Shown: positions 12,980 to 14,724 of the stretch, piece by piece
Layout: every line of letters begins with the position of its first letter
Numbering within the stretch: position 1 is the stretch's first letter
Origin: Candidatus Aminicenantes bacterium UBA4820
Lineage (GTDB): Bacteria > Acidobacteriota > UBA4820
DNA: 14,724 nt
Assembly (NCBI GenBank): GCA_002402325.1
Contig: DHFQ01000009.1
Span: 1-14,724, forward strand
Reading direction: 5' to 3'
Position numbers and translations under genes: made by a program
The notes under the pieces: model-generated
Seen by the model: only the letters and a program-made list of their open reading frames with translations
What the model was told of the DNA's origin: nothing
Databases searched by the model: none

Positions 12980-14602
12980 TTACCTCTTAAAAGATGTCTT
13001 TGTAGCAGAACCGTCAGGGTTTATAACAAGAATAGGGGTTGTAGTTTTTAATGGAAATTTTCTTTTCAATTTGTTTCCTTTTTCAAGGATAATTGAACCA
13101 TTGCTAAACTCCGTGTATTGCCAGACGGAAGAATCGACACCAATTACAACTTTTGCTCCTTCCTGAATATTTGTTCCGCTTATTGCAATCCTGAAAGGGT
13201 TTTTTAACTTAGAAACAGATGCTATTTGTGGATTTGCACCTTTGAATATAACATTAAATGAAAATGCTGCATCATTTTTCACAATTGAATTTATTTCAAA
13301 TCCGCCATTTTCTCCGCAATATCTTGATGAGGAGGGGAATGTGTCATCTCCTATTGATGTTCCCTCTGTGTAGTAATCGCCAGCATCTGCAAATTTATTT
13401 TGCTCTATTTCTTCAAGACCATCAGCCTCCATCAACCTCAACAATTTGTGTTCCGAATAGGAGTTGTCATAAGCAAAGTCATATAAAGAAGGTGATGTCC
13501 TTGCATCAATATGCCATATAAGAAGCCCATCATCAGGATATGTGGCATCATTTGAAGAACGATCTCTGTACTGAATCATATAATATTCCTCAAATTGGTC
13601 TCCCCTTTCTGCTTCTGGCATAACAATAACAGAATCACCACTCTCTGATGATGGCTTCAGTGTTATCTCTGAATTCTGATTGACAATTTCAGGGTCTATC
13701 CATTCAAGAAGCATTTTTGAAAAGCAGTTGTGGTCGCCCCAATTTCCATCCATCTGATCAAGTCCACCAACGCCTCCTTTTGGTCCCATTGAGTCATCGT
13801 AATCGTAATAATCGGGTAAGCCAAGGGCGTGTCCTGTTTCGTGAATGACAACTCTTGGAGAAAATTGCCCTGATGGAGGATTTGCCTCCCACTGCCATGA
13901 ATAGTTACCGAGTTTCTTTCCATCAAGTTTATAAGAAGAATCATAAAAATAGGTTTGATAACCCCACCAAAAATTTGCCCAACCTGTATCTGGACCAGTC
14001 CAGACAACTATGAAATAATCTATTTCTCCATCACCATCATTGTCGAATTGAGAAAAATCAACGCCTTCACTTTTAAAATAGTTTAAAGCCTCTTTTATCA
14101 ATTTCTCTCTCCCCCCTGTCGATTCTGAAACTTGAGATCTCGGATAAGGAGTCGTGTACCATCCAAAAACATTTCCTTCAATCTCAAGTTTTCCATAAGA
14201 TGCCCTTCTATAAAAATTTCTAAGACTCTCATAAGGCGGATTAGAGGTTCCATCCTCAAAAAGCCTCTTATAAACAGTTTCACTTTCGGTGTTAAAAGGA
14301 TAATCCTGAAAACTTATAAGTAATGCAAATATTTTTACATTTCCTTTTGTGGGCATTCCCTGCCACGCAATTGGAGGAGCCATTTCGCACTTTCCACTTA
14401 ACTTTGACTGAAGTTTTTCCATCAAGTAGTGTGCCACTTTGTAATTTCCAAGTTCTTTTGCAAAGTTCAACCTTTTCTCAAAAGTTCCATCCTTTTTGTA
14501 TCTTTCAATTTCACCGGGAAGTGGCGGCTCAAGAGAAAAGAGATTAATTGAAAAAGAAAATAAAAGCAAAAAATTGATAAAAATGATGACCTTCTTTACC
14601 AT
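12980..14602 (-). CDS. Secreted M6-family (immune inhibitor A-like) metalloprotease
   Basis: The 540-residue protein, counted from ATG 14602, has a signal peptide (MVKKVIIFINFLLLFSFSINLFS, residues 1-23). A propeptide-like segment leads to VKIFALLISFQD, typical of M6 peptidases. FYRRASYGKLEIEGNVFGWY, at about 130-149, is a family hallmark. DNDGDGEIDYF at about 187-197 looks like a calcium loop. The zinc motif HETGHALGLPD gives His254, Glu255, His258 and Asp264, followed by DYYDYDDSMG. After the catalytic domain, residues about 445-540 look like beta-rich TIG/IPT-type sequence with no obvious anchor or sorting signal. It is probably exported to digest extracellular protein. A 49-base gap separates it from the next minus-strand gene, so they may be cotranscribed. 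Confidence 0.9.
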   Translation of the reverse strand: MVKKVIIFINFLLLFSFSINLFSLEPPLPGEIERYKKDGTFEKRLNFAKELGNYKVAHYLMEKLQSKLSGKCEMAPPIAWQGMPTKGNVKIFALLISFQDYPFNTESETVYKRLFEDGTSNPPYESLRNFYRRASYGKLEIEGNVFGWYTTPYPRSQVSESTGGREKLIKEALNYFKSEGVDFSQFDNDGDGEIDYFIVVWTGPDTGWANFWWGYQTYFYDSSYKLDGKKLGNYSWQWEANPPSGQFSPRVVIHETGHALGLPDYYDYDDSMGPKGGVGGLDQMDGNWGDHNCFSKMLLEWIDPEIVNQNSEITLKPSSESGDSVIVMPEAERGDQFEEYYMIQYRDRSSNDATYPDDGLLIWHIDARTSPSLYDFAYDNSYSEHKLLRLMEADGLEEIEQNKFADAGDYYTEGTSIGDDTFPSSSRYCGENGGFEINSIVKNDAAFSFNVIFKGANPQIASVSKLKNPFRIAISGTNIQEGAKVVIGVDSSVWQYTEFSNGSIILEKGNKLKRKFPLKTTTPILVINPDGSATKTSFKR

Positions 14603-14608
14603 CAAATA

Positions 14609-14613
14609 CCTCC
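14609..14613 (-). promoter_or_regulatory. Ribosome binding site of the M6 protease gene
   Basis: GGAGG lies six bases before ATG 14602 on the minus strand. A TTG immediately upstream (14605) is in frame, but its spacing would be only three bases, so ATG is preferred. Confidence 0.7.
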
Positions 14614-14620
14614 AGAAAAG

Positions 14621-14626
14621 ATTATA
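14621..14626 (-). promoter_or_regulatory. -10 box of the M6 protease promoter
   Basis: A perfect TATAAT on the minus strand lies about 18 bases before the start codon, just upstream of the ribosome site. TTGAAT (14651-14646) is the best -35 candidate, but at 19 bases the spacing is long. The rest of the edge (14652-14724) shows no gene start. Confidence 0.5.
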
Positions 14627-14724
14627 ACACGCATTAAAAAATATTATTCAAAGCAATTTTTATAAAGGCTTTTTAATGGAATTACCCAAAATCCGACATC
14701 ATCAACTCCTTATTGTTAAAAGAT

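Overview
This is an AT-rich, gene-dense bacterial chromosome segment. It holds one tRNA gene and 16 protein genes, most of them ordinary housekeeping genes. A BamD-like lipoprotein points to a diderm (outer-membrane) bacterium. Frequent TTG/GTG starts with clear GGAGG ribosome binding sites, and many Lys/Glu-rich proteins, fit a low-GC anaerobe, possibly thermophilic. I cannot name the lineage. I saw no insertion sequence, CRISPR array, rRNA or prophage gene.

Left edge (1-344): a non-coding, visibly more GC-rich stretch leads into a minus-strand tRNA-Ala(CGC). The last 24 bases of that tRNA gene (CCA end through the T loop) are repeated exactly 240 bp away at 29-52. That is the geometry left by integration into a tRNA 3' end, or by a local duplication. 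The sequence between the copies has hairpins and degenerate internal repeats.

396-3108: an HD-domain protein (+) converges on a minus-strand accD-folC pair (acetyl-CoA carboxylase beta subunit and folylpolyglutamate/dihydrofolate synthase), with the start and stop overlapping as ATGA.

3180-9664: nine tightly packed plus-strand genes form one probable operon: PASTA-domain protein, rpe, YbgC-type thioesterase, BamD-like lipoprotein, PrkA-type AAA+ protein, AtpZ-like and AtpI-like membrane proteins, atpB and atpE. A perfect 15-bp-stem hairpin closes it. Only the membrane (Fo) a and c subunits of ATP synthase are here. The F1 genes and atpF must lie elsewhere. The c subunit has a signal-peptide-like N-terminus and a Gln...Glu-Ser pattern suggestive of Na+ coupling.

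9690-14602: an RlmB-type rRNA 2'-O-methyltransferase (+) converges on four minus-strand genes, transcribed from right to left: a secreted M6-family metalloprotease, a member of the 2-hydroxyacyl-CoA dehydratase D-component family that has lost the usual cluster cysteines, a LipM/LplA-type lipoyl/octanoyl transferase, and a UPF0173 metallo-hydrolase.

I found no clearly new multi-gene system. The points most worth a second look are the duplicated tRNA tail, the cysteine-less dehydratase paralogue, the placement of PrkA between bamD and the Fo genes, and the possible Na+ signature in AtpE.
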